A stretch of DNA of 7,039 nt from assembly GCA_025356915.1 (NCBI GenBank), contig JANXQG010000657.1:1-7039 (forward strand), written 5' to 3'. The notes beneath the pieces are model-generated. The model searched no databases. It was not told where the DNA came from and was given only the letters and a program-made list of their open reading frames with translations. The translations under genes were made by a program, and so were the position numbers. This stretch comes from Planctomycetota bacterium. Its GTDB lineage: Bacteria > Planctomycetota > Planctomycetia > Pirellulales > Thermoguttaceae. Positions 1 through 6,190 of the stretch are shown one piece after another; within the stretch, counting starts at the first letter, position 1; each line of letters starts with the position of its first letter.

Positions 1-231
1 GGCGCGAAGGCCGACGCGGGTGTAGCGATTATCGAGGTCCGACCGGGAAGCCCCGCCGCCATGGCCGGCTTGGCCAAGGGGATGGTGATCACGCATGCCA
101 ACGGCAAGCCGATGAAATCGCCGGCCGATTTACAAAAGGCCCTCGCGGCTAAACCGCTGAGCAAAGGTATTCTTCTGATCGTCCGTACCGAGGACGGCAA
201 CCGCAGGGTGCTACTCCGCGTGGACGGGTAG
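1..231 (+). CDS. C-terminal PDZ domain of a truncated HtrA/DegP-like protein (5' end outside window)
   Basis: The window opens in frame 1 and reads 76 codons to a TAG at 229-231. The peptide begins GAKADAGVAIIEVRPGSPAA and continues with AGLAKGMVITHANGKPMKSPADL and a final strand ending VLLRVDG. This is the usual PDZ pattern: a GVxIxxVxPGSPAAxAGL segment, a GDxI-like turn (here GMVI), an NGKPV-like turn, then an alpha helix and a closing beta strand. In HtrA/DegP periplasmic serine proteases the last PDZ domain sits at the extreme C-terminus and binds substrate C-termini or controls the protease, and the short tail here fits that. The catalytic part is not in the window, so another PDZ protein (site-2 protease, C-terminal processing protease, plain PDZ protein) is possible. 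The domain call is strong; the family call is inference. A strong hairpin follows the stop. Confidence 0.8.
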   Translation, partial: GAKADAGVAIIEVRPGSPAAMAGLAKGMVITHANGKPMKSPADLQKALAAKPLSKGILLIVRTEDGNRRVLLRVDG

Positions 232-267
232 CAGGTGGTGAACAGCAACATTTCCGTGAGTCCTCCC

Positions 268-346
268 GGGCCTCGGGAATTTGAGCAACGCGAGCGGCGA
301 AAACTCTTCTGCCGCAGCGACTCAGGTTCCCGGGGCCCCCTTTTTT
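268..346 (+). terminator. Long hairpin plus T6, probable intrinsic terminator of the PDZ gene
   Basis: Bases 268-285 pair with 321-338 without interruption for 18 base pairs, allowing three G-T pairs (273/333, 280/326, 281/325). The outer half of the stem is nearly all G-C. Inside the 35-base loop a second 5-bp stem is possible (294-298 with 311-315). The stem is followed by CC and six T at 341-346. It begins 37 bases after the PDZ-gene stop. The loop is larger than in a textbook terminator, so a folded repeat element is an alternative. Confidence 0.6.
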
Positions 347-362
347 CGCCTGCCTCTCTTGC

Positions 363-389
363 CAGGAGAACTACAAAGTCCGGGGTCTG
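363..389 (+). repeat. Degenerate half-copy of the inverted element found inside the large methylase
   Basis: This stretch matches, over 27 bases with two mismatches, the arm of the inverted repeat at 4325-4446 (it reads as the reverse complement of about 4420-4446). The shared core is CAGGAGAACT, then two variable bases around a C, AAGTCC and GGGGTCTG. Similarity stops after GGGGTCTG, where the other copies continue into GTCCAT plus a T-rich stretch. It lies in non-coding DNA downstream of the terminator hairpin. The match shows that the element is dispersed and not peculiar to the methylase gene. Confidence 0.7.
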
Positions 390-395
390 CCCTCT

Positions 396-423
396 TTGCT
401 GCCAGGCCAGCATCCGTTATGAT
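396..423 (+). promoter_or_regulatory. Possible sigma70-type promoter for the beta-class methyltransferase
   Basis: TTGCTG (396-401) and TATGAT (418-423) are separated by 16 bases and lie about 105 bases before the ATG at 528. The -10 box is one base from consensus; the -35 box matches four of six. A second TATGAT occurs at 432-437 without a good -35 box. Weak evidence, because such pairs arise by chance. Confidence 0.3.
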
Positions 424-527
424 AAAGTCGGTATGATACGGGGGTGGATAAATGCCGACGATCTTGCGAATAGGGCTCTATCAATTACCCGCGTTCCGTA
501 CCTAAAACCGGAAGAGCCAAATCAAAT

Positions 528-1400
528 ATGTTCACACCTAACAACGTCTACGAAGGCAGTTGCATCGAGGGGCTTCAACAAGTGGCTCCGGGCAGCGTCG
601 ATCTGGTTTTCGCCGATCCGCCGTTCAATATCGGATACAAGTACGACGTCTACCACGACGCGCGTGAGGCAGATGAGTATCTCGACTGGACGCAGAAATG
701 GATCGGCGGCGTCAAGCGGGTGCTCAAGCCCAACGGCACGTTCTGGCTGGCGATCGGCGATGAATATGCGGCCGAGTTAAAATTGATCGCCCAGAGCAAA
801 TTCGGCTTCGTCTGCCGTAGCTGGGTGATTTGGTACTACACGTTTGGCGTGAATTGCGTTCGCGGATTTAGCCGCTCGCATACGCATCTCTTCCACTTCG
901 TCCGCGACCCGACGGATTTCACCTTCAACGCCGACGATCCAGCCGTGCGGGTGCCCTCGGCGCGGCAGTTGGTCTATAACGATGCACGGGCGAACCCCAA
1001 AGGCCGGTTGCCGGACAATACCTGGGTTCTGCGTCCGCAAGACCTTTCCAGTGGCTTTCAACCCGATCACGACACCTGGCATTTTCCTCGCGTCGCCGGC
1101 ACGTTCAAGGAGCGAGAAGGGTTCCATGGTTGCCAGATGCCGGAGCAGTTGCTGGGCCGGATTATCCGTTGTTGTTCCAATCCGACGAATATTGTGCTCG
1201 ATCCTTTTGGCGGCAGTGGCACGACGTTCAGCGTGGCGAAGAAGCTGGGGCGGCGGTGGCTCGGATTCGAGCTATCCAAAGACTACGTCGAGCGGATTCA
1301 GGCCCGCTTGAAGCAGACCTCGGAGGGCGATCCGCTGGATGGCGCGGCCGACCCGGCGACCAGTGCCCCCGCAACCGCCGGGCGTCGCCGCCGGCCATGA
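528..1400 (+). CDS. Solitary DNA methyltransferase, beta class (N4/N6-MTase family)
   Basis: This 290-residue protein transfers a methyl group from S-adenosylmethionine to an exocyclic amino group in DNA (adenine N6 or cytosine N4). The catalytic motif IV, DPPFN, is at residues 30-34, and the SAM-binding motif I, DPFGGSGTT, is near the C-terminus at 225-233, followed by GFELS at 246-250. Catalytic motif before SAM motif is the permuted beta-class order seen in CcrM/HinfI-type enzymes. The region between (about 100-200) should hold the target recognition part. The last 25 residues are low-complexity, rich in Ala and Pro with a terminal Arg run, and look like a disordered tail. The ATG is preceded by GGAAG at a rather long spacing. 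No restriction endonuclease gene is adjacent, so it looks like a solitary regulatory or housekeeping methylase; target sequence and base cannot be read from the sequence. Confidence 0.9.
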   Translation: MFTPNNVYEGSCIEGLQQVAPGSVDLVFADPPFNIGYKYDVYHDAREADEYLDWTQKWIGGVKRVLKPNGTFWLAIGDEYAAELKLIAQSKFGFVCRSWVIWYYTFGVNCVRGFSRSHTHLFHFVRDPTDFTFNADDPAVRVPSARQLVYNDARANPKGRLPDNTWVLRPQDLSSGFQPDHDTWHFPRVAGTFKEREGFHGCQMPEQLLGRIIRCCSNPTNIVLDPFGGSGTTFSVAKKLGRRWLGFELSKDYVERIQARLKQTSEGDPLDGAADPATSAPATAGRRRRP

Positions 1401-1424
1401 ACGGCTGTTCGTAAGCGTCCGATC

Positions 1425-1453
1425 TTCCACGGCATCGAACGAAGGTCTATAAT
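1425..1453 (+). promoter_or_regulatory. Promoter with perfect TATAAT placed for near-leaderless transcription
   Basis: A perfect TATAAT lies at 1448-1453, with TTCCAC at 1425-1430 as a weak -35 box after a 17-base spacer. The A of the ATG at 1462 is 9 bases from the end of the -10 box, so transcription should begin at about 1459-1462. No Shine-Dalgarno sequence is visible in the short gap (TCGACGCG). Confidence 0.5.
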
Positions 1454-1461
1454 TCGACGCG

Positions 1462-2484
1462 ATGTCTATTCTCGAAAAATCCCCGCGCATCCTCCTGGTT
1501 CGCCTCAGTGCCATCGGTGACGCGATCCACGCCATGCCTGTCGCCTGCGCGCTGCGGGAGCATTTTCCCCATGCTTACCTGGCCTGGGCCGTCGAGCAAC
1601 GCGCGGGTGAGCTGATCGAAGGCCACCCAGCGATCGACCAACGGATCGTGTTGCCGCGCGGTTGGCTCCGCTCGCCTACCCGCGTGTGGTGTTTGCGAAA
1701 GCAATTGAAAAAATTGGCTTTCGACACGGCGATCGACGCCCAGGGGCTAACCAAATCAGCCGTCGTCGCCTGGCTTTCGGGGGCAAAGCGGCGGATCGGC
1801 ATGGGCGGACGCTGGGGGCGCGAGATCAGCCGCTGGCTGAATAATGAACTCGTCGATACCGACGGCCTCCATGCCATCGAGCGCGGGCTGAAACTGCTCG
1901 AACCGCTGGGCATCCAGTCGCCCGCCGTGCGTTTTGAGGTGCCTGCCGCCGCGGCCGATCAGAATGCGGCGAGGGAAATTATCCATGGCCTGGGGTTGGA
2001 CGACGGTTTTGTCCTGATCGCATCGGGTGCCGGCTGGCCGTCGAAGCTTTGGCCGGTCGATCGCTATGCCGCCGTGGCCGCATACATGGGACTTCGCTGG
2101 AACCTCTCCTCGCTGCTGATCTGGGGAAACGACGCCGAGCGTACTCGGGCGGAACAAATCATCGCCGCCGCCGAGGGGCATGCTCGATTATGCCCAAAGA
2201 TCACGCTCTTGCAGTTGGCCGGGGTTGCTCGGCTGGCCCACTTTGCGATCGGCTCCGACACCGGGCCATTACACCTAGCCGCGGCCGCCGGTACGCCCTG
2301 CATCGGCCTCTATGGTCCCTGGCCGGCCGACAAGCATGGTCCTTACGGCCCACAACACATCAACCTACAAAAGATGTGCATGGAAGGAACAACACACCAG
2401 CGGCGACATGCGCCTTCCCAATTCATGGAAGCCATCGACGTGGGGTTGGTATTTGAGGCGTGCGACCGTATGATGTCAAGGTGA
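1462..2484 (+). CDS. Glycosyltransferase family 9 (heptosyltransferase-like)
   Basis: This 340-residue protein matches the lipopolysaccharide heptosyltransferase family (GT9, WaaC/WaaF/RfaQ type), GT-B fold enzymes that transfer a sugar from ADP-heptose or a similar donor onto the LPS core at the cytoplasmic face of the inner membrane. The N-terminal ILLVRLSAIGDAIHAMPV (about 10-27) is the family's acceptor-side signature. The C-terminal half has SGAGWPSKLWPVDRY (about 188-202) and the donor-binding GSDTGPLHLAAAAGTPCIGLYGP (264-286). Length is normal, so the gene is intact. The ATG follows a TATAAT box with almost no leader, which favours this start. The next gene begins 4 bases after the stop, suggesting one transcript. 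The donor sugar is uncertain: planctomycete LPS cores are poorly known, so a specific waa symbol is not justified. Confidence 0.9.
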   Translation: MSILEKSPRILLVRLSAIGDAIHAMPVACALREHFPHAYLAWAVEQRAGELIEGHPAIDQRIVLPRGWLRSPTRVWCLRKQLKKLAFDTAIDAQGLTKSAVVAWLSGAKRRIGMGGRWGREISRWLNNELVDTDGLHAIERGLKLLEPLGIQSPAVRFEVPAAAADQNAAREIIHGLGLDDGFVLIASGAGWPSKLWPVDRYAAVAAYMGLRWNLSSLLIWGNDAERTRAEQIIAAAEGHARLCPKITLLQLAGVARLAHFAIGSDTGPLHLAAAAGTPCIGLYGPWPADKHGPYGPQHINLQKMCMEGTTHQRRHAPSQFMEAIDVGLVFEACDRMMSR

Positions 2485-2488
2485 ACCC

Positions 2489-3307
2489 ATGCGTCGTCGT
2501 ATCCTTTCCGTCGTAGTACTACTGGCGTTTGCCGGGCTTATCTGGCTCGCCTCGCGGCCAGAACCGACAGGACCGACAGAGGGAATAACTCTCGACGGCC
2601 ACCAAGTTGCGCGGACCAAGGATCCTCTGCGAGAATCCTTCCGTGTCGGCACGTTCAATATCCACGGCTGCACGGGCACCGATGGCCGTCGAGACATCGA
2701 TCGCGTGGCCAATTGCCTGAAAGACTTCGACTTCGTGGCTCTCAATGAAGTCCATGGGCCACGGCTCTGGGAGAGCGATGACCAAGCTGCGTTGCTGGGC
2801 CGGCGACTGGGTGTGCCGTGGCTCTTTGCACCAGCCACGCGCGATTGGCATCATATCGATTTCGGCAACGGCCTGCTGACGTCCCTGCTGATAGAGTCCT
2901 GGCAGCGGATCCCGCTCACGGCCAGTAACGGTCGCGGTTATCGCAACGCCGTGCTCGTGCGATTGCGGCAGCACCAGCAGACAATCAGCCTGCTCTTGAC
3001 CCACCTTGCCCGCAGTGACGACCTCACCCGCCGCCAGCAGCTTCGCCAAACCATCGACATCTATCTCGCACTTCCCGAGCCGGCGATCTTTCTCGGCGAT
3101 CTCAACAGCGAGGCCGCCGAGCCAGAGATCGTCCGCCTGCTAGCCGCGCCGGGCGTGATCGACGCCGTGGGACAGAAGCTTGGCCCTCACGCCCCACCGC
3201 GAATTGATTTTGTCTTTGTCCGCGGCCTGCGGGTGCTGGATGCCGGTCTATGCGACGACGGGGCTTCGGATCATCCTCTGGCGTGGGCGGAAGTGACGAC
3301 GCATTAG
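2489..3307 (+). CDS. Endonuclease/exonuclease/phosphatase (EEP) family protein with N-terminal signal anchor
   Basis: The 272-residue protein begins MRRR followed by a hydrophobic stretch (about 5-21), a signal peptide or membrane anchor, so the enzyme is probably exported. The rest has the EEP/DNase I-like metal-dependent phosphoesterase motifs in order: TFNIHG (55-60, metal-binding Asn57), LNEVHG (85-90, metal-binding Glu87), LTHLAR (170-175), GDLNS (203-207, Asp204 and Asn206), RIDFVFV (238-244) and SDHP (260-263, catalytic His262). All key residues are present, so it should be active. Substrate cannot be decided: family members cut DNA, phosphoinositides, sphingomyelin or other phosphoesters, and an exported one could be a nuclease or phosphatase. 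The ATG lies 4 bases after the GT9 stop with AAGGTGA overlapping that stop as ribosome binding site, so the two are likely translationally linked. The gene ends 26 bases from the convergent methylase gene. Confidence 0.87.
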   Translation: MRRRILSVVVLLAFAGLIWLASRPEPTGPTEGITLDGHQVARTKDPLRESFRVGTFNIHGCTGTDGRRDIDRVANCLKDFDFVALNEVHGPRLWESDDQAALLGRRLGVPWLFAPATRDWHHIDFGNGLLTSLLIESWQRIPLTASNGRGYRNAVLVRLRQHQQTISLLLTHLARSDDLTRRQQLRQTIDIYLALPEPAIFLGDLNSEAAEPEIVRLLAAPGVIDAVGQKLGPHAPPRIDFVFVRGLRVLDAGLCDDGASDHPLAWAEVTTH

Positions 3308-3333
3308 ATTCTGTTCTGGGATAATGACGAGCA

Positions 3334-5844
3334 TCAGAGACTCGATCGAAATGTAAGCACATCCCCAGCCAAACGATCAATCTCCGCCACCTCGGCACCT
3401 TCCGGCGTTTGATTCTCGGCCATGACATGTAGCCGCCGGCTCAACGCGGCTAGTTCGAGGTGCCGCGAGTCCGAGGGATGGAACTTCCGCAAGGGCAGAT
3501 AATCCAAAATGCTAGGCGTGCCAAACCCCTTGCCGCCGGCCACGCTGTGCGAGGCAACGAGGCCATGAACGAGCGTGCTGTTCAGAATCGCACACAAGTA
3601 ATGCGCCTCGTCGCCGCCCGAGCAGGCAATGAGGACACACGTCTCCTGGGGAATCACCGGCCGCAGGCCCAGCAGTGGATCGTCCAACGGCTCGACAACC
3701 GCCGCACGAATCTTTCGATCCATCCGCCGCCAAATCACTTTCGCCCCAGCTAGAGTGTAGGGCCCGACGTTGTACATCGAATAGAACGGCTGCCGATTTT
3801 GGTAACGGCGATAGGCAGCCCGAGAGGTCAAGAGCGGCTCAAATCGCTTCAAGTACTCGAAGCAGCGCGGGTAGTCGCGGCGAAAGCGTTCCTCGTCGAT
3901 TCCCGTGCGCGTCCGTGGATCCTGGGCGAGAAGCAGATGCGCCGACGGCCGAGCCGACCAGCGATCGACGTCAATCCAGCGTACCAGCGGGTAGAGGAGG
4001 TCAGGCTCAATCTCGGCTTCGACCGGTTCCACGCGGTTTTTGGCCTTGCCGACGAGATTGCGAACCCGAACGCCGTTGGCCCCCCTGCCCTGCACCTGGA
4101 GCCAATAGACGGCGTTGGCCCCGCCGCTATTGGCACCAAGATGGGCCGTGTACTCCGCTCGGCCGACAAGCTGGCGCAGATCAACCGCGGACTCCTGCGA
4201 CCAGACAATCCAAGGTGCCGTCAGACGCTCCGGGTCGATCGGCTGTGCGAGCAGTTCAGATTGCGAAAAGCACGCCCTCACCCCCTGCCCCTCTCCCGGA
4301 GGGAGACGGGAAACTTCGCTTTCCCAGGAGAACTGCGAAGTCCAACGCGAAGGGGTCAGGTCCATGTTTTCGGGCAGGGATCTCGGGTGAATTTCATACG
4401 TTCCCGCGGAAAAATGGACCAGACCCCGGACTTCGCAGTTCTCCTGTTCGCTCCCCCCCCCTGCCCTCTCTTCGCAAGCAGACCACTTCACGTACTTCAC
4501 CGGATAAATCGTCGGCTCACCTTTTTGCAGTACGATAACACTCGTCCAATTGGCCGCATCACCGAACGGCCGCAGGTCAACTAGGTCATCCACGCGTAAG
4601 ACCCGCAGTGGCGAGCCGTCTGATCCAATGCGAAAGCGGCGGAAGCCGTCCCCTGCCCCTTTACTCTGAAAGAGCGTCTGCGTGATCACCATGCCGAGCC
4701 TTCCTGCGGGCGCCAGATAGCGATCGGCGGCCGCATAGAGAACGAGCATCGACAGATCCTTCTTGCCGCCGCCATGCCGTGCCTCATTGCCGGAAAGCGA
4801 GAAAAGGCCGTAGTGCTGCCAATGCGACTTCGTGGCCTCTCGATAATCGCTGGGCAGGTTGTCCCAGGCAATCCAGGGCGGATTGCCGACGACGAAATCA
4901 AACGTGGCTTCGTCCGGCCGTTGATCGAGGATTGCATCGCGAGCAAACACCGGCACTTCGATGGGCAGATCCGGCCCCAGGAGATCCGCGATCGCCAAAA
5001 GGTAGTTCGCTCGCGCCGAGGCCACGGCAAGCGGATGCAAGTCGAAGCCAACGATTGGAAGTGCCAAAGTACTTTGGCGCCAACGCTTTAGCGCGGCCAA
5101 TAAGAACGTCCCGGAACCGCAGGTGGGGTCGAGCAGGCGAGCGCCGGCTTGTCCGTGGTAACCAACCTCATCGAGTACGTGCTCCGCCAACCAATTGGGC
5201 GTGTAGTATTCGCCCAGGGCATGTCGCACGGCACGGGGAAAAAGCGATTCGTAGAGCGGCTTGAGGAGATCGCCGCCGCTGGCCGCATAAACCATGGTCG
5301 CCATCGGATCGTAGCGGCCAATACGCTCTGTGGCTTGAACGATCGCCAACTCCAATGCCGGCGACCAAGCCGAGACCGTCCAGCCGAACGGTTCGCCACG
5401 CCATGGATCGGTCACCCCTAGAGCAGAGAACCCTTCGCCGCTTTCGATCGATTCGATCACCGTATGAACGTAACCGAGCCGCCCTAGATCATCCCCGGTC
5501 AGAGGTGACTGCCTTCCCCGCGCAACTGCGACGACGTGCCCCACGAACAGCTTCACCAGGAGTACGTACCACGATTGCAGCGCGAACAACACGATCTCCG
5601 GCCGCGCCGGGTTGTACTCGACGCCATAGTGCCTAGCCAACCGATCCAAACGAGCCTTGGGCCGCGGCCAATCCTGGCCACAGGTCTTGCGGAAGAGGCT
5701 CGTCCACTGTTCCAAGGATGTTTGTACCGCGTGGATGGAAGCCCGCGAGATCGCCTCAGCCAGGGCGCGAACACCCTCTTGCGTGGGATTCGCTTTACCA
5801 CCAAGGTCGTCAACGATTCCACGAGCCAATCTTCCTGTCTTCAA
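3334..5844 (-). CDS. Large N6-adenine DNA methyltransferase (Eco57I/type IIG-like methylase) carrying an in-frame repeat insertion
   Basis: This 836-residue protein is a SAM-dependent adenine methylase. After an alpha-helical N-terminal region (1-200) come GEYYTP (211-216, motif X region), DPTCGSGTF (239-247, SAM-binding motif I), GFDLHPLAVASARANYLL (266-283, motif II region) and the catalytic NPPWIAW (321-327, motif IV). Motif I before IV is the order of type I/Eco57I-like enzymes. The C-terminal part (about 540-836) has conserved blocks (TGIDEERFRRDYP, YNVGPYTLAGAKVIWRRM, LNSTLVHGLVAS) resembling TaqI-like specificity domains. No PD-(D/E)XK nuclease motif is visible, so I call a methylase, not a restriction enzyme. 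Residues about 459-524 derive from repeats. No ATG is usable: the frame opens after TGA, and the start is TTG at 5844 or TTG at 5829, the latter preceded closely by AGGAAGA. It lies 28 bases after mazF and is probably cotranscribed with it. Confidence 0.88.
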   Translation of the reverse strand: MKTGRLARGIVDDLGGKANPTQEGVRALAEAISRASIHAVQTSLEQWTSLFRKTCGQDWPRPKARLDRLARHYGVEYNPARPEIVLFALQSWYVLLVKLFVGHVVAVARGRQSPLTGDDLGRLGYVHTVIESIESGEGFSALGVTDPWRGEPFGWTVSAWSPALELAIVQATERIGRYDPMATMVYAASGGDLLKPLYESLFPRAVRHALGEYYTPNWLAEHVLDEVGYHGQAGARLLDPTCGSGTFLLAALKRWRQSTLALPIVGFDLHPLAVASARANYLLAIADLLGPDLPIEVPVFARDAILDQRPDEATFDFVVGNPPWIAWDNLPSDYREATKSHWQHYGLFSLSGNEARHGGGKKDLSMLVLYAAADRYLAPAGRLGMVITQTLFQSKGAGDGFRRFRIGSDGSPLRVLRVDDLVDLRPFGDAANWTSVIVLQKGEPTIYPVKYVKWSACEERAGGGSEQENCEVRGLVHFSAGTYEIHPRSLPENMDLTPSRWTSQFSWESEVSRLPPGEGQGVRACFSQSELLAQPIDPERLTAPWIVWSQESAVDLRQLVGRAEYTAHLGANSGGANAVYWLQVQGRGANGVRVRNLVGKAKNRVEPVEAEIEPDLLYPLVRWIDVDRWSARPSAHLLLAQDPRTRTGIDEERFRRDYPRCFEYLKRFEPLLTSRAAYRRYQNRQPFYSMYNVGPYTLAGAKVIWRRMDRKIRAAVVEPLDDPLLGLRPVIPQETCVLIACSGGDEAHYLCAILNSTLVHGLVASHSVAGGKGFGTPSILDYLPLRKFHPSDSRHLELAALSRRLHVMAENQTPEGAEVAEIDRLAGDVLTFRSSL
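4273..4311 (-). repeat. Dispersed GC-rich repeat inside the methylase gene (copy A2)
   Basis: On the coding strand this stretch contains CTCCGGGAGAGGGGCAGGGG and is translated as SRLPPGEGQGVR (residues about 512-523). Very similar G-rich modules with a CTCCCGGAGGGAG core are scattered through many bacterial genomes between genes, where they give the same kind of Pro-Gly-Glu-Gly peptide when read as protein. A degenerate second copy in the same orientation lies at 4449-4470, on the other side of the inverted repeat. Confidence 0.65.
4325..4446. repeat. Imperfect inverted repeat (REP/BIME-like) embedded in the methylase coding sequence
   Basis: The left arm (4325-4378) and the reverse complement of the right arm (about 4403-4446) share a perfect 19-base block (4325-4343 against 4428-4446) and then a 14-base block with one mismatch (4352-4365 against 4414-4427). 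An 8-base AACGCGAA is present only in the left arm, and beyond the second block the arms continue with weaker pairing. The centre, about 4380-4400, is unpaired. It encodes residues about 467-507 of the methylase without a stop. The GGGGTC(A/T)GGTCCAT plus T-run motif resembles repeats that accompany REP-associated (Y1, IS200-like) transposases; no transposase is present here. That family link is inference. Confidence 0.8.
4449..4470 (-). repeat. Degenerate repeat copy A1 containing a G9 homopolymer
   Basis: On the coding strand this reads GAGAGGGCA followed by nine G (positions 4453-4461 are all C on the plus strand) and AGCG. It aligns with copy A2 (GAGAGGGGCAGGGGGTGAG), which suggests that the homopolymer arose by loss of the T within the repeat. 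It encodes AGGG near residues 461-464. Eight or ten G would put the reading frame into stops at 4358-4356 or 4396-4394 respectively. Confidence 0.75.
5063..5078. repeat. Perfect 16-bp palindrome GCCAAAGTACTTTGGC
   Basis: The sequence is its own reverse complement over 16 bases. It lies inside the methylase gene, encoding the variable loop RQSTLALP between motif I and the GFDLH strand. It may be a binding site, a small dispersed palindrome or chance. Confidence 0.5.
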
Positions 5845-5866
5845 TTGTCAATTCTCAATTTACAAT
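5839..5866 (-). repeat. Four ATTG-headed heptamers over the methylase start
   Basis: Read on the minus strand, the four consecutive 7-mers are ATTGTAA, ATTGAGA, ATTGACA and ATTGAAG. The last contains the TTG that opens the methylase reading frame. A strong Shine-Dalgarno-like GGGAGG (5872-5867) lies directly before the array, leaving 22 bases to that TTG. AT-rich stretches of this type recur between genes in many genomes, so it may be a small inserted repeat. Confidence 0.65.
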
Positions 5867-5872
5867 CCTCCC

Positions 5873-6190
5873 TCACCCTGCAAACATCTCCGCCAAAGCC
5901 GCCAAAACCGCGCTCTGAACCGAGGATCCGATCCGCCCCAAACGCTTCACCAGTCGGACCTTATCGACCGTCCGCAACTGGTCGAGCACAATCTGGTCCT
6001 GCTTCCCCTGAAAGCGGCATGTCACTCGGGTTGGATAGTCACGGCCCTTGGTCGTCATCGGGGCGACGATCACCGTGGCGAGGTGTCGGTTGGACTCGTC
6101 GGGCGAGACGATCAGGCAGGGCCGAATTTTTTTGATTTCGCTCCCCAGCGTTGGATCCAGAGCGACCAAATAAACGTCAAATCGGTTCAC
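5873..6190 (-). CDS. mazF: MazF-family toxin (sequence-specific endoribonuclease)
   Basis: The 105-residue product, beginning MNRFDVYLVALDPTLGSEIK, has the MazF/PemK fold signatures: KIRPCLIVSPDESN (21-34), VIVAPMTT (40-47) and LDQLRTVDKVRL (69-80). Family members cut mRNA or other RNA at short single-stranded sites when freed from their antitoxin; Arg23 and the Thr pair at 46-47 lie where the catalytic Arg and Thr are found in known MazF proteins. I chose the GTG at 6190-6188, which overlaps the TAG of the antitoxin by one base (TAGTG), an arrangement that couples translation. A longer reading to an ATG at 6289 would run about 100 bases through the antitoxin gene and add residues unlike MazF. 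Length is normal. The methylase gene follows after 28 bases. Cleavage specificity cannot be predicted. Confidence 0.92.
   Translation of the reverse strand: MNRFDVYLVALDPTLGSEIKKIRPCLIVSPDESNRHLATVIVAPMTTKGRDYPTRVTCRFQGKQDQIVLDQLRTVDKVRLVKRLGRIGSSVQSAVLAALAEMFAG

Noticed and set aside
235..780. 181-codon plus-strand reading frame starting just after the PDZ gene
   Set aside because: It runs through the terminator hairpin and repeat half-copy, then overlaps the well-supported methyltransferase by 250 bases in another frame, and its product is Ser/Arg-rich with no recognisable domain.
777..1127. Minus-strand 116-codon frame inside the beta-class methyltransferase
   Set aside because: It is antisense to the conserved methyltransferase core, with no domain and no ribosome binding site considered convincing.
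1401..1447. Terminator after the beta-class methyltransferase
   Set aside because: Only a weak GTTCG/CGAAC pair with a long loop and no T-run is visible.
3308..3333. Bidirectional terminator between the convergent EEP and methylase genes
   Set aside because: The gap is only 26 bases and shows no stable stem or T-run.
3675..4584. Long plus-strand reading frames of 287 and 261 codons opposite the methylase
   Set aside because: They are antisense to strongly conserved methylase sequence, and the products are Pro/Arg-rich in the way expected of GC-rich shadow frames.
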